Origin: Roseimaritima sp.
GTDB taxonomy: Bacteria; Planctomycetota; Planctomycetia; Pirellulales; Pirellulaceae
Assembly (NCBI GenBank): GCA_007124075.1
Contig: SLFV01000562.1
Coordinates: 1 to 18,874 of the forward strand
Reading direction: 5' to 3'
DNA length: 18,874 nucleotides
A program made the translations under genes and the position numbers. The stretch's first letter is position 1. Each line of letters begins with the position of its first letter. Below the pieces are notes generated by a model that saw only the letters and a program-made list of their open reading frames with translations, was not told the origin of the DNA and made no database searches. Below, in pieces: positions 1 to 8,747 of the stretch.

Positions 1-1890
1 AGCGGACGTTTGCTGCAAACGACTTTAACCGGCGGCGACGGCAGCTACCGCTTCGCCGGTTTGGTTCCCGGGACCTATTCGCTGCATCAGGTGCAGCCGG
101 AAGGGTATTTTCATGGTGGGCAGATCGCTGGGAATCTTGGCGGAGATGCTTCCTTGGAAGATATCATTGATGCGATCGTGCTGCCCAGTGGTGCCGTCGC
201 GACCGACTACAACTTCCCGGAGGTCCCACCTGCAACGATCAGTGGTTACGTGTTTCAAGACGGTCCTGCCTTGCTGGGAATAGAGCCACCAGCACCAGAG
301 GACTTGCGCCAGTTTCGTGACGGGATGCGACAGCCGGAAGATCAGCCCATCTCCGGCGTGGTCTTGGAATTAAGAAACGTCTTGGGGGAACCGTTCTCCG
401 CTGATCGCGCTTTACCGGGCACATACCCGACTGGCCCGATTCGAGTCACGACGGGTGCGGACGGATACTATGAATTTCCCGGTTTGCGACCGGGGACGTA
501 CCATGTCTACCAGGTCCAGCCAGACGGCTTCATCGACGGTTTGGACACGCCCGGTACGACGGGTGGGGTGGCGGTCAATGTGGCCGACATCCCAGCGGAC
601 ATCGAGTTGCAGTTTATCCTGCAAACCCTGATCGCCAGCAGCGAAACGGACCCCGGCACCGATGCGATTTTAAACGTCACGTTAACTGCGGGGGCTTGGT
701 CGCGCGAGAATAACTTCAGCGAGATCAAATTCGAACAGCTTCCCCCGCCACCTCTACCGCAGGAGATTCCCGTTGCGGAAATACCAGCGGTATCGATGCA
801 TGAGTTCCCCGCGGACCAACGCGCTGTCGGCTTCGCTACGCCTCCAGCGGTTAAACCGGCGGTGTACTACGAGCTGGTCTACCCCGTGACGTGGCACCTG
901 AGTGTTATCAACGGCGGGTCACCGCGCGGAGATCAGGCCAACGCAGGTCCCGTCGTGAAACAGGCATCGATGGCCGACGACCCTGAATTCCACGAGTCGC
1001 GCCATCGCAAGGGGCGTTGGAGCCTATTTACCAGAACCGGTGAACGGCTACCGATTTCAGACGCATTGACGCTGGGCGACGAAAGTGCAGTTCCCTTGGC
1101 GGGTGATTTCAATGGCGACGGGCGTTATCAAATCGCCATCTATGTCGATGGGATTTGGTATGTCGATATGAATGGTAATGGTCGTTGGGATCAGGGAGAC
1201 TTAATCGTCAAGTTAGGGAATTCACTGGACCGACCCGTGGTGGGTGATTGGGATGGAGACGGTAAAACCGACGTCGGGATCTTCGGTCGCCAGTGGCCAC
1301 GTGACCCGGAGGCCATTGTTAATGATCCGGGACTGCCTTCGACTGCGAACCGACGATTTACGCGACCTAAGAATGTGCCGCCGAATCCGCCCGAGGCAAC
1401 CGACGGCGTGCGCAAAATGCGGCGGTATCGAGAGGAGTTGAGAGCCGATCTGATTGATCATGTCTTCCGTTACGGCGAACATCAGGATATTCCAATCGTT
1501 GGTGATTGGAATGGAGACGGAATCGACAGCATCGCGATTTATCGAGACGGCGTGTGGGTGCTGGATGAGGATGGCGATGGTCGCTTGACCGATCGCGATC
1601 CGGTTATCGCATTCGGCTATCCTGGTACCATCCCCGTGGTAGGTGATTGGAACGGCGATGGGATTGATAACCTGGGGTTCGTCGATGGCGACCTGTGGGT
1701 TCTGGATTCAGATGGCGATCGCCAGTTAAGTGATCGTGACGAGCGTCTGCGGATCCCTACGGACGGCCCAGACGCTCGGCCGGTAGTCGGTGACTGGGAC
1801 GGAGACGGTCGCGATCAACCCGGCTACTATAGAACCGTCGGAGCCGAGGATGATCAAGCCGACGAGGGGACGTCCCCGAGGGCGGCATGA
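1..1890 (+). CDS. SdrD-B-like / FG-GAP repeat surface protein, 3' part (5' end outside window)
   Basis: The frame is open from base 1, so the first in-window TTG (base 10) is probably not the true start. Numbering from base 10, 626 residues are visible. Residues about 1-77 and 78-240 look like two SdrD-B/CNA-B-type beta-sandwich domains: each has a G-YxF-GL-PGTY-xxQVQP-GY/F core, and the second opens with TISGYVFQDG. A proline-rich linker follows at about 243-260. Residues 362-605 hold five GD(W/F)(N/D)GDG FG-GAP/VCBS-type motifs, with three EF-hand-like D-x-(D/N)-G-(D/N) loops between them (386-397, 519-530, 566-577). Proteins of this build are normally exported and calcium-stabilised, acting as surface adhesins or matrix proteins. 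That role is inference, because the signal peptide is not in the window. No dockerin, LPXTG or PEP-CTERM anchor is visible at the acidic C-terminus. The gene converges on the lactonase gene with 34 bases between stops. Confidence 0.8.
   Translation, partial: SGRLLQTTLTGGDGSYRFAGLVPGTYSLHQVQPEGYFHGGQIAGNLGGDASLEDIIDAIVLPSGAVATDYNFPEVPPATISGYVFQDGPALLGIEPPAPEDLRQFRDGMRQPEDQPISGVVLELRNVLGEPFSADRALPGTYPTGPIRVTTGADGYYEFPGLRPGTYHVYQVQPDGFIDGLDTPGTTGGVAVNVADIPADIELQFILQTLIASSETDPGTDAILNVTLTAGAWSRENNFSEIKFEQLPPPPLPQEIPVAEIPAVSMHEFPADQRAVGFATPPAVKPAVYYELVYPVTWHLSVINGGSPRGDQANAGPVVKQASMADDPEFHESRHRKGRWSLFTRTGERLPISDALTLGDESAVPLAGDFNGDGRYQIAIYVDGIWYVDMNGNGRWDQGDLIVKLGNSLDRPVVGDWDGDGKTDVGIFGRQWPRDPEAIVNDPGLPSTANRRFTRPKNVPPNPPEATDGVRKMRRYREELRADLIDHVFRYGEHQDIPIVGDWNGDGIDSIAIYRDGVWVLDEDGDGRLTDRDPVIAFGYPGTIPVVGDWNGDGIDNLGFVDGDLWVLDSDGDRQLSDRDERLRIPTDGPDARPVVGDWDGDGRDQPGYYRTVGAEDDQADEGTSPRAA
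1093..1824 (+). repeat. Degenerate tandem FG-GAP / EF-hand-like coding modules
   Basis: Within the surface-protein gene, a unit of roughly 45-50 codons recurs. It starts with VVGDWNGDG-like residues, continues with an (I/L)xx(Y/F)xDGxWxxD strand pair, then a D-D-G-D-G loop, and ends with a short tail before the next GDW motif. GD(W/F)(N/D)GDG motifs start near residues 364, 412, 498, 545 and 594 (numbered from base 10). The second unit is interrupted by an insert of about 55 residues (about 427-483) that is basic and proline-containing and lacks the motif. Asp-rich loops of this type bind calcium in characterised FG-GAP and EF-hand proteins. The copies are diverged at DNA level, so this is old protein duplication rather than a recent array. 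Confidence 0.75.
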
Positions 1891-1924
1891 AGCAACCCGG
1901 GGGGACTGGTGCCGACCGTTGCCG

Positions 1925-3121
1925 CTACGTTCCAAACAGCACGCAAATCGGATAAGGGACCATGATCATTTCACGCATGTAACGTAATTGTCCCGATTCC
2001 GCATCGACCTGAAATACGGCGATTGTGTGACTGTCGCGACCAGCGGCCAACAGCCAGCGACCGCTAGGGTCGATGTTGAAGTTGCGGGGAAATCCGCCAC
2101 GAATCGGGGTGTGCCCAAGCAATTGCAATGTTCCGGTTGATTCCTCAACCGCGAACCGAGAGATGGTATCGTGGCCACGATTGGCGGAATAAACGAAACG
2201 TCCCGAGGGATGAACGTGAATCTCTGAGGCGGAATTCATCACTTCCCCCGCCTTCTGTTGTTCACTGAGGGCGGCGATCGTTTGCAGCGGGTGCATCGTG
2301 CCCGCGTCGCTGTCGTAGTCGAAGACCGTCACTGACGACGCCAGTTCGTTCAGCACATAGATCCGCTTGCCATCGGGAGCAAATTTCATGTGTCGCGGCC
2401 CACTGCCAGGAGGGCACTTTCCGAATCCGTGCGGTGACAGTTTGGAGGGGGTTTGTGGATCATCTAAACGGTAAATGACCACTTGGTCCAAGCCTAAATC
2501 TGGGACAAAGGCGAATCGGTTATCCGGCGAATATCCCACCCAGTGCGCATGCGAGGCATCCTGGCGGCGTTCGACCACCCCGGAACCCCCCTCATGTTTT
2601 AGCAGTTGTTGGCGAGGCAGCACGTTTCCATCTTCAGTCAGCGGAAACAAAGCGGTCGAACCTGCCCCATACTGCGCGGTAAGCAATATCGAACCTGTCG
2701 CATCAACGGCCAAATGCGTCGCTCCGCCATCACCAACCGGTTGGACTCCGATACGTTCCAGCGATTCTCCAGATCGCGAACCGATGCGAAACGCAGTAAC
2801 CGAAGGAACATTGTCGACCCTGCCAATGCTGTAAAGAACCTGCTGTTGGGGATGCAACGCGAGGAATCCGGGGCTGCCAAGCTGAGCTGCCAATTCAGCA
2901 GTGCTCAGTTTGCCCGTCTCCGTGTTCAAGGTCGCATGATAGATGCCTTGACTCAGGCCATCACGCGGCGTTTCAGTCCCGAACCAGACATCGATGGTTT
3001 CACTGTTGGCCATGTTGACCTGACATATCAGGGCGAAAGCGAAAATAAATCGGAGGGGGGCAAGAATAGACCCCAGCGTTTCGCGAAAAATTGGAATGGC
3101 AATCAACAAGAGGTTCGTCAT
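1925..3121 (-). CDS. Lactonase-family beta-propeller protein (6-phosphogluconolactonase-like), probably exported
   Basis: The 398-residue protein matches the YbhE-type lactonase family, a seven-bladed beta-propeller. Repeated blade motifs include HPxxxxLYS, HLAVDATG, SPDNRFAFVPDLGLDQVxxY, APDGKRIYVLNELxSSVxVF, HPSGRFVYSANRGHDTI and DPSGRWLLAAGRDSHTI. The family hydrolyses 6-phosphogluconolactone or related sugar lactones, but many members have unproven substrates. The E. coli enzyme is about 331 residues and cytoplasmic. Here an extra N-terminus with a hydrophobic run at about residues 23-35 suggests a signal peptide, so it may act in the periplasm. The ATG at 3121 is preferred because GGAG lies 7 bases upstream. 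An internal ATG at 3013 would give a leaderless 362-residue form. It lies 84 bases downstream of the aldolase gene on the same strand, so the two may share a transcript. Fold is secure; substrate is not. Confidence 0.85.
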   Translation of the reverse strand: MTNLLLIAIPIFRETLGSILAPLRFIFAFALICQVNMANSETIDVWFGTETPRDGLSQGIYHATLNTETGKLSTAELAAQLGSPGFLALHPQQQVLYSIGRVDNVPSVTAFRIGSRSGESLERIGVQPVGDGGATHLAVDATGSILLTAQYGAGSTALFPLTEDGNVLPRQQLLKHEGGSGVVERRQDASHAHWVGYSPDNRFAFVPDLGLDQVVIYRLDDPQTPSKLSPHGFGKCPPGSGPRHMKFAPDGKRIYVLNELASSVTVFDYDSDAGTMHPLQTIAALSEQQKAGEVMNSASEIHVHPSGRFVYSANRGHDTISRFAVEESTGTLQLLGHTPIRGGFPRNFNIDPSGRWLLAAGRDSHTIAVFQVDAESGQLRYMREMIMVPYPICVLFGT

Positions 3122-3128
3122 CGTGGCG

Positions 3129-3132
3129 CTCC
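3129..3132 (-). promoter_or_regulatory. Shine-Dalgarno (GGAG) of the lactonase gene
   Basis: GGAG on the minus strand sits 7 bases before the ATG at 3121. It supports the longer, signal-peptide-bearing start over the internal ATG at 3013. Most other starts in this window lack an obvious purine-rich site, so this one is informative. Confidence 0.5.
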
Positions 3133-3205
3133 AGATGGGGGTGCATAATCAGGTCTAGGTCTACCCGTATCAGTCTACACCAAAAACGTTGTGCGACCGA
3201 CTCGG

Positions 3206-4192
3206 CTACAACTGCTGAAGAACGCGCCGAACGATTTCCTCAATGGTTCGTAGATCAGCAGTGGTGACCCCCGGAACCTGATCACCTGAAAGGGTCGCGA
3301 CAAGGCGTTCGATTTCACCTTTGGCTTGGTTGACTCGTATCTGCTGCTGGGCTGTTTTGGGTTGACGTCCATCGCCTAGCTCCCAACCGCGAGCACGAGC
3401 ACCTTGCCGAAACCCTTCGGGAAATTCAGACATCCCCAACATTGCATCGAACAGAGGCAAAAGCTGATACTGCATCCGCATTGCTTGATCGATCTGGCGA
3501 TCCTGGACCGCTTGGTAAATCGCTCGGGTCAATTCCGGAACGACGCCACTGGTCGCATTTGTGCCACCGTCGCACCCGATGACCAACATCGGAACCAATG
3601 CGGCATCCCAGCCGGTTAAGAAGCTGAAATCGGGGCGCTGTTGGCGGATCGCTTGAATCATCCGCATCATGTGCGGCAAATCGCCCGAACTGTCCTTGAT
3701 TCCGATCACGCGGGGACATTCCAAGGCTAAACGCTGTACGGTATCAACGTTTATAGGGGACGCAAACAGCGGAATGTTGTACAGTGTCACGTCCACAGAA
3801 ACCGAATCCGCGATTTGTTTAAAATAGGCGTAGACCCCTTCGGGACTGAGCCGGTAGTAGTAGGGTGCGACGATCGCGACGGCGCGGACCCCCATGGCTC
3901 CATACGCTTCGCAGGCTTCGATTGTCTCTTTCGCATTGGCTTCGGCTGCCCCTGCCAAAACCGGCACGCGACCGGCCGTCTGATCAACAACGACTTCGAC
4001 AATCCTGCGGCGTTCCATGGGGGTAAAGCGTATGAATTCACCGGTGCTGCCGTTGGGGTATAGGCCATCGACACCGCGGTCGATTAACCAATCAACATAT
4101 TCCCGCAGTCGTTCCTCATGCACGCGGCCCGCCGCATCCACTGGGGTAATATTCGGAGTCAGTATCCCGCAAATTCGTTGGTCATTCGGCAT
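3206..4192 (-). CDS. Dihydrodipicolinate synthase / N-acetylneuraminate lyase superfamily aldolase
   Basis: This is a 328-residue (beta/alpha)8 barrel of the DapA/NanA superfamily, which forms a Schiff base between a lysine and a 2-oxo acid, usually pyruvate. Numbered from the ATG at 4192, the GSTGE motif is at 48-52, the YNIP tyrosine at 138 and the GIKDSSGD Schiff-base lysine at 166. All are intact, so it should be an active class I aldolase or lyase. Members include DapA, sialic acid lyase, KDG aldolase and 5-dehydro-4-deoxyglucarate dehydratase, and I cannot assign the substrate. It is not next to lysine-biosynthesis genes, which argues weakly against DapA. The lactonase gene downstream fits sugar-acid catabolism, but that is inference. 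A TTG at 4213 would add seven residues. The ATG is chosen because the family's catalytic barrel begins right after it. It is divergent from the membrane protein gene. Confidence 0.88.
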   Translation of the reverse strand: MPNDQRICGILTPNITPVDAAGRVHEERLREYVDWLIDRGVDGLYPNGSTGEFIRFTPMERRRIVEVVVDQTAGRVPVLAGAAEANAKETIEACEAYGAMGVRAVAIVAPYYYRLSPEGVYAYFKQIADSVSVDVTLYNIPLFASPINVDTVQRLALECPRVIGIKDSSGDLPHMMRMIQAIRQQRPDFSFLTGWDAALVPMLVIGCDGGTNATSGVVPELTRAIYQAVQDRQIDQAMRMQYQLLPLFDAMLGMSEFPEGFRQGARARGWELGDGRQPKTAQQQIRVNQAKGEIERLVATLSGDQVPGVTTADLRTIEEIVRRVLQQL

Positions 4193-4346
4193 GCGTGGCG
4201 TCCAGCTAATCAAACGACATGAGTAATGGAAGAAGCTACCAGATACAATGTAATTCGAAATTCGTCGATTACGTCCAACAGCAAGACAAAACGGTAGCCT
4301 GGGCCATCGGTTACTCTATTTTTTCCGAAATTTCAGCCTAATCGAT
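4193..4346. promoter_or_regulatory. Divergent intergenic region, presumed promoters
   Basis: These 154 bases separate the starts of the aldolase gene (-) and the GT-C-like gene (+), so promoters for both should lie here. The stretch is AT-richer than its surroundings, with a T-run at about 4317-4323. I see no convincing -35/-10 pair, no sigma-54 GG-N10-GC element, and no Shine-Dalgarno before the ATG at 4347. The assignment rests on gene arrangement only. Confidence 0.4.
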
Positions 4347-6611
4347 ATGCTCAGCAAGCCTGTGTCCACGTCCCGTCGATCACGTGCCAGCCACCACAAC
4401 GATCGATCAATCGCCGATCAGACGTGCTCTCCCGGTCGTTGGGTATTGGCCAATCCGTGGGTCCATCGTGTTGCTTGCTTGTTGGCGTTCGCTTGGACGA
4501 TTGGCTATCTGACCAGCCCCTTGTGGCCCACCAGTGTGATGCCGCTGGATAGCGATGCCAATGGCCCCAGAGCACTGATGCTGCTGGTTCCTGACGAAGT
4601 GCTGGAGGGCTGGTTCTTGGGGCCAGTGACCTGGGCAGGACTGTGGCAACGGTTGACGGTGACCTTCGTAGCGGGATTGATCCTGGCGGTGGCAGGTTGC
4701 TGCGGACACTGGTTGCTGATGGCGGTTAAGCTGCCCGTTGTTACGCAGCGGTCCGAACAATTGGTGTTCGCGGTCGTGATTGGGCTTAGCTACCTAGCGA
4801 CGATCACATTGCTGGTGGGGCTGGCCGGTGCGATTGGCAAGGCGTATTCGGCGGTGCTGACGATTACCACGGCAATCCTGCTTGCCAAAGCTGCCGCGTG
4901 GGGGCGCTGGGCCTTCAGCACCGATGATTCGCAAGCCGCAGAGACGTCGTTAGCTCGGGAACGGATTAGCCAGCGTTTGGCGAGCGACGAAACCGTGACA
5001 CCGCCACCTCAGGTCAAGGGGGTTCTGGACTGGTTGATGATCGTGTTAATCTGCGGGATCACCCTGCTCCTGTGGGCGCGGGCCGTCATGCCCCCGGTTG
5101 AATTTGACGTTCGCGAATACCACCTTCAGGCCCCGAAGGAGTGGTCACAGGCCGGTCGAATCACGTTCTTGCCGCACAACATCTACGCCAACATGCCAAT
5201 GGCGACGGAGATGCACGCATTGTTGGCTATCGATTTATGGAGACTGTCGGGCCGCCCGGATAGCTGGCGTTGGGGGGGGATCTCTGGGAAGTTGGTGATG
5301 GCAAGTTTTGCGTTCTGGACTGCCGTGCTTTGCGGCTTCGCGGTGCGGCGACTTACCCAGTGTCCAACCTTTGGTCTTTTGATCACGGCAGCGGTATTAG
5401 CGATGCCCGCACTGATGCAGGGAGCGGTTACAGGTTTTGTGGAACCCGCGATAGCGTGCTTTTTTGCGGCAGGTTTGTTGCTGTTGGTCCTCCTGCCATC
5501 GGGGCAACCCCGGGGATCTCTGAACCAAGGCCATGCGTGGTTTTGGTTTGGGTTCCTGGCCGGATCTGCGGTCGCTGCAAAATATCCGGCACTGCTGTTC
5601 ATTAGCCTTCCCTTATTGGTCGCTTGTTGGTGGCTGACGCGTACCCATCAGTGGCGCCTTCACTGGCGGCCGGTTGGATTGTTTTGTGTTGCCTTTGCGA
5701 TAACTGCGGGACCATGGTTTTGCAAAAATATCGTTTTAGCAGGCAATCCGGTTTATCCGCTGGCTGCAAAGTGGTTGGGCGGGAAAACAATGACGACCGA
5801 AAAAATCGAACAGTGGAATCGTGCGCACGCTCCTGGGCCAGTCAACTTGCGGGCTCTGCCGTCAGGACTGGATTCATTTTCCTGGCGTTGGTATTTGCAA
5901 AGTCCGCTGCTGCCACAACTGGCAATACTCGCGGCGCTTGGGGCTTGGCGAAATACCGAAGTTCGTGTGCTATGTGCAGCGTTGTTCGTCAGTTGGCTGG
6001 CGTGGTGGTTGCTGACGCATCGTGTCGAACGATTCCTGGTCCCGTCACTACCGCTGTTGTTCCTGTTGGCGGGAGTCGGTTTGCACGTATGTAAAACGCT
6101 GATTGGCAAACCGTTGACCGTTCTGCTGGCGCTCGCGTTGCTCTGGCTCAATACGATCATGATCGCGGGCCCACTGCTGGGAGATTCGCGTCTTGGGGTA
6201 GACCTTGCCGCCCTTTACCCCGGCCTGCCCGACGCAATCCCGGCAGCCAATGAGCAGCATCTGCAGTTCCTTGGCAAACATCTGCAACCGTCGGACTACC
6301 TACTGTTGGTTGGGGATGCCGCTGCATTTCACTATCCCGTTGACGTGCAGTACGCCACTGCGTTTGATGCTTTGCCACTAACCGAGATTACTGAGAATCT
6401 GCCCCGCGAACGTTGGCGGGAAGCGTTTCAGCAACGTGGTTGGACGCATGTGTTGGTACATTGGGGCGAAGTGATCCGCTTGCAGCAAAGCTACGGGTAC
6501 GACGCGAACGTGACACCCTCGCTGTTTTCCGAGCTGATCGACGCTGGCGTACTGAAACTCATGCGGGATGATCTGTCCATGGGAATCGTCCGACTGTACG
6601 AAGTTCGCTGA
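4347..6611 (+). CDS. Polytopic membrane protein, GT-C / family 39-like glycosyltransferase candidate
   Basis: The 754-residue protein has a basic, hydrophilic N-terminus of about 38 residues, then roughly 13-15 hydrophobic segments between 41 and 607, and a soluble C-terminal domain of about 145 residues. After a membrane helix (226-247) comes a loop with EFDVREYHLQAPKEW (252-266) and then FLPHNIYANMP. This resembles the first large periplasmic loop of GT-C enzymes, where an acidic residue near a Y-H-L motif is catalytic. NPVYPL (467-472) is also commonly seen in this class. Such enzymes transfer sugars from polyprenyl-phosphate donors to lipids or proteins on the outer face of the inner membrane. 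Acceptor and donor are unknown. No sugar-metabolism partner is adjacent. The assignment is by motif and topology only, so an uncharacterised membrane protein of another class remains possible. It ends 33 bases before the convergent stop of the next gene. Confidence 0.6.
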   Translation: MLSKPVSTSRRSRASHHNDRSIADQTCSPGRWVLANPWVHRVACLLAFAWTIGYLTSPLWPTSVMPLDSDANGPRALMLLVPDEVLEGWFLGPVTWAGLWQRLTVTFVAGLILAVAGCCGHWLLMAVKLPVVTQRSEQLVFAVVIGLSYLATITLLVGLAGAIGKAYSAVLTITTAILLAKAAAWGRWAFSTDDSQAAETSLARERISQRLASDETVTPPPQVKGVLDWLMIVLICGITLLLWARAVMPPVEFDVREYHLQAPKEWSQAGRITFLPHNIYANMPMATEMHALLAIDLWRLSGRPDSWRWGGISGKLVMASFAFWTAVLCGFAVRRLTQCPTFGLLITAAVLAMPALMQGAVTGFVEPAIACFFAAGLLLLVLLPSGQPRGSLNQGHAWFWFGFLAGSAVAAKYPALLFISLPLLVACWWLTRTHQWRLHWRPVGLFCVAFAITAGPWFCKNIVLAGNPVYPLAAKWLGGKTMTTEKIEQWNRAHAPGPVNLRALPSGLDSFSWRWYLQSPLLPQLAILAALGAWRNTEVRVLCAALFVSWLAWWLLTHRVERFLVPSLPLLFLLAGVGLHVCKTLIGKPLTVLLALALLWLNTIMIAGPLLGDSRLGVDLAALYPGLPDAIPAANEQHLQFLGKHLQPSDYLLLVGDAAAFHYPVDVQYATAFDALPLTEITENLPRERWREAFQQRGWTHVLVHWGEVIRLQQSYGYDANVTPSLFSELIDAGVLKLMRDDLSMGIVRLYEVR

Positions 6612-6644
6612 TTCTTGTCACAGGGGGCATCCCGTCAGCCGGAT

Positions 6645-8690
6645 TTAAAACTCCATGCCAAACCCTTCCGCCGAACCATAGCCATCCATCGCGGGCATTC
6701 CACCTGCAGGTTTGGAGCTCGGGACGACGTCCTCCGTGTAGGTGTACCGACTAAAGGAGAACTTGTCGTCGATTTCTTCCAGCACACGAATACCACCACC
6801 GTACGGGTCAAACACCAAATACTGCCCCGGAGACGTTAAACCTTCGGCTTCTTCCAGCTCCAACGGAACACCGCCAGACACATCCAGCACGACCGCCTCG
6901 GAACGGATCGTGTAGTCGGGAATTTGCTTGATCGCCAACGTCAATGGATCAACCACATCCGCATCCAGCTTTCGGTTCAGGACGGATCCCGAACGAATTT
7001 CAAACGGTGCAGGAACCGGGACAGCGAACCTTGTATCCCAGGTTCGCGCCACGGATTTTGCGGTCGCCGGCGTGCGAACGAAATCGACCGGCCTGCCTTC
7101 GATCGCAACTTCGCGAGTTTCCCTGGGGGTTAAGACAGGACCGGCATAGATCGACACGGGAGAGGGAAGCCGTACCGAGTCACTCGGTTCGCTCCACGGA
7201 GAAAAAATAGTGAAATCACGTTGTTTTTTCTTTTCGGCCTCCTGCGCCTTCAACGCAACACGCTGGAAAACCTCCGGGGCCAAGCTCCGCAACGAAGGCG
7301 ACTTGGACGCCAGTTCGGGGAAATTTGGATCTTCCACGCGGACACGAATACGATAAACGTAACGACGCCCCAATTGCGGCGAATGCTTCACGCGCTGATT
7401 GAAGAAATCATAAAATCGCACCAACTTATATTCGGGCTCTTTGCGTTCCTGTGATCTTCTGGCCCGACCCCGCCCTGCGGCAACCGGGCCTTCCGCAACA
7501 TCGGCATCTCCGGTCTCCTCCTTAAACAGGTCAACGACCTCCACTTTCGAAAGCGGATCATCTGCCTCTCGGGCAAGTTCCGCCATGGTCTTCAGTGGAA
7601 TCTTGGGATGGGTCGCGAATTTGGTAAAGTCATCCAACAGGACAGGCGGAATCAACGAAGTCAAACGCTGCTCACGATAATCCGCAGGAACAATGTCTTT
7701 TGCGTAGCCATTCCAGTAGCTCGAGGCATATTGGTTTAACCGTTCCCAGCCATCAATATTTATCCAATCGGTTTCCTCCAGCGCATCGGCCTGTTTTTCC
7801 GTGACATCCGCTCGCTGGACATCATATCCAAGGTAAACAGGCGTATCGCGCGCGGGCGAGTAATCACTTGACTTCTCAAACGCCAACTTATATGCCTCGA
7901 CTAGTTCACGGTGCGGAACTACTGCCCGCCCTGCGATGAAAAGTGCGGTGCTGGGGACGGTATTCAGCGGTTTTGGTGGTGCTGGCGGAGCCCCAGGCGT
8001 CGGGGGGCGTGGGGGAGGATTTTTTTGAACTTCGGCGCCTTTGTTGTATTTGGAACCTAGCATCCTTCTGCGGCTGACCCCGCCCATTTCCTCCATGCCC
8101 GAACCTTCCATCATGAAATCCATTTCCATTTCGTATTCCATCCCGAAATCCATCTCCTCCCCGTACATGCTCCGCCTAGACCGCTTGGGTTTCTTCGGCT
8201 TCGCTGCCGGTTTTGTACTTTCTTCCTCCTCGACTTCGGGAGCATCCTCCAGTTCCAAAATCGGATAGCTAGTAGACCTGCCTGCCTTCAGGGCGACAGA
8301 AGTCAAAATTCCGGACACCTTCAAGTCAATCGGTGGCAGCAGTGTCACATCAGACCGTTTGATGCTGTCGTCCAGGCTGCGAGGTTCGTAGGGAACATGC
8401 AGGTACTCGTCAAAAGGAATTTCTTGCTGCAACTGCTGAATTCTTTCCGCGTAACTAAGCGACTCGCTTTTGTCCAGCTTGGCCAAGACGTTTTCCGTGG
8501 GCGCCTCGTCCACAAGCCGTTTCGCTTCCGTCGCTTTCTGGGTCAACTGGGGCGGTTGCAGCGTATCCAAAAAGCTGGGAGCCCCCATCCCTAGGTAAAT
8601 CAACAGTCCTGACAATCCACAGATGCCCGCCAGCACTAGCTTCTCAAAATGCAACTTCAAAAGATCGCCGATACTCTTTTTTTCGTCCAT
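6645..8690 (-). CDS. Large single-span membrane protein, third gene of the PilM-like module
   Basis: I do not recognise a named family for this 681-residue protein. It has a short cytoplasmic N-terminus, one membrane helix at about 17-34, and a long presumably periplasmic part. Segments in order: a charged helical stretch (50-95), an acidic/lysine-rich linker (146-174), a Met/Glu/Gly/Tyr-rich tract (175-204), a proline-rich linker (224-241), a folded part (245-390), and a region at 421-510 whose RYVYRIRVRVED and FSPWSEPSDSVRLP strands resemble a fibronectin type III fold. A C-terminal domain ends in a Gly/Met-rich tail (662-681, last residues FGMEF). It is the last gene after the PilM-PilN fusion and the 601-residue protein, 57 bases downstream of the latter. 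By position and topology it could play a PilP- or GspC-like part, but there is no sequence motif to prove it. No Shine-Dalgarno is visible. Confidence 0.75.
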   Translation of the reverse strand: MDEKKSIGDLLKLHFEKLVLAGICGLSGLLIYLGMGAPSFLDTLQPPQLTQKATEAKRLVDEAPTENVLAKLDKSESLSYAERIQQLQQEIPFDEYLHVPYEPRSLDDSIKRSDVTLLPPIDLKVSGILTSVALKAGRSTSYPILELEDAPEVEEEESTKPAAKPKKPKRSRRSMYGEEMDFGMEYEMEMDFMMEGSGMEEMGGVSRRRMLGSKYNKGAEVQKNPPPRPPTPGAPPAPPKPLNTVPSTALFIAGRAVVPHRELVEAYKLAFEKSSDYSPARDTPVYLGYDVQRADVTEKQADALEETDWINIDGWERLNQYASSYWNGYAKDIVPADYREQRLTSLIPPVLLDDFTKFATHPKIPLKTMAELAREADDPLSKVEVVDLFKEETGDADVAEGPVAAGRGRARRSQERKEPEYKLVRFYDFFNQRVKHSPQLGRRYVYRIRVRVEDPNFPELASKSPSLRSLAPEVFQRVALKAQEAEKKKQRDFTIFSPWSEPSDSVRLPSPVSIYAGPVLTPRETREVAIEGRPVDFVRTPATAKSVARTWDTRFAVPVPAPFEIRSGSVLNRKLDADVVDPLTLAIKQIPDYTIRSEAVVLDVSGGVPLELEEAEGLTSPGQYLVFDPYGGGIRVLEEIDDKFSFSRYTYTEDVVPSSKPAGGMPAMDGYGSAEGFGMEF
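8079..8168 (-). repeat. Met/acidic-rich low-complexity coding tract
   Basis: Codons 175-204 of the 681-residue protein encode a run dominated by Met, Glu, Asp, Gly and Tyr, with fragments such as MYGEEMDFGMEYEMEMDF and MMEGSGMEEMGG. It follows a lysine/arginine-rich linker and precedes a proline-rich one, so it is probably disordered or surface-exposed. Similar tracts occur in both other proteins of the same gene row. Confidence 0.8.
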
Positions 8691-8717
8691 CGATACACGC
8701 TCGCAAAATGAGGGCTG

Positions 8718-8734
8718 GTTGGCAAACTGCCAAC
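8718..8734 (-). other. Perfect 7-bp inverted repeat between the second and third module genes
   Basis: The sequence reads GTTGGCA-AAC-TGCCAAC on the plus strand (GTTGGCA-GTT-TGCCAAC on the minus strand). It lies in the 57-base gap between the stop of the 601-residue gene and the ATG of the 681-residue gene. No T-run follows it on the minus strand, so it is not a standard intrinsic terminator. It could be an RNA hairpin that stabilises or processes the message, an operator, or chance. Confidence 0.35.
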
Positions 8735-8747
8735 ACTTGATTTCAGT

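Noticed and set aside
1891..1924. Terminator between the convergent surface-protein and lactonase genes
   Set aside because: Only 34 bases with a CCCGGGG-type core and no stem followed by T-run. Nothing convincing is visible.
2606..3148. 180-residue plus-strand reading frame opposite the lactonase gene
   Set aside because: It is antisense to a gene with clear propeller motifs, and its composition (Arg/Ser/Pro-rich, no motifs) is that of an opposite-strand shadow.
5624..6094. 156-residue plus-strand frame inside the GT-C-like gene
   Set aside because: It is a second frame of the same strand inside a continuous 754-codon gene and lacks the membrane pattern expected.
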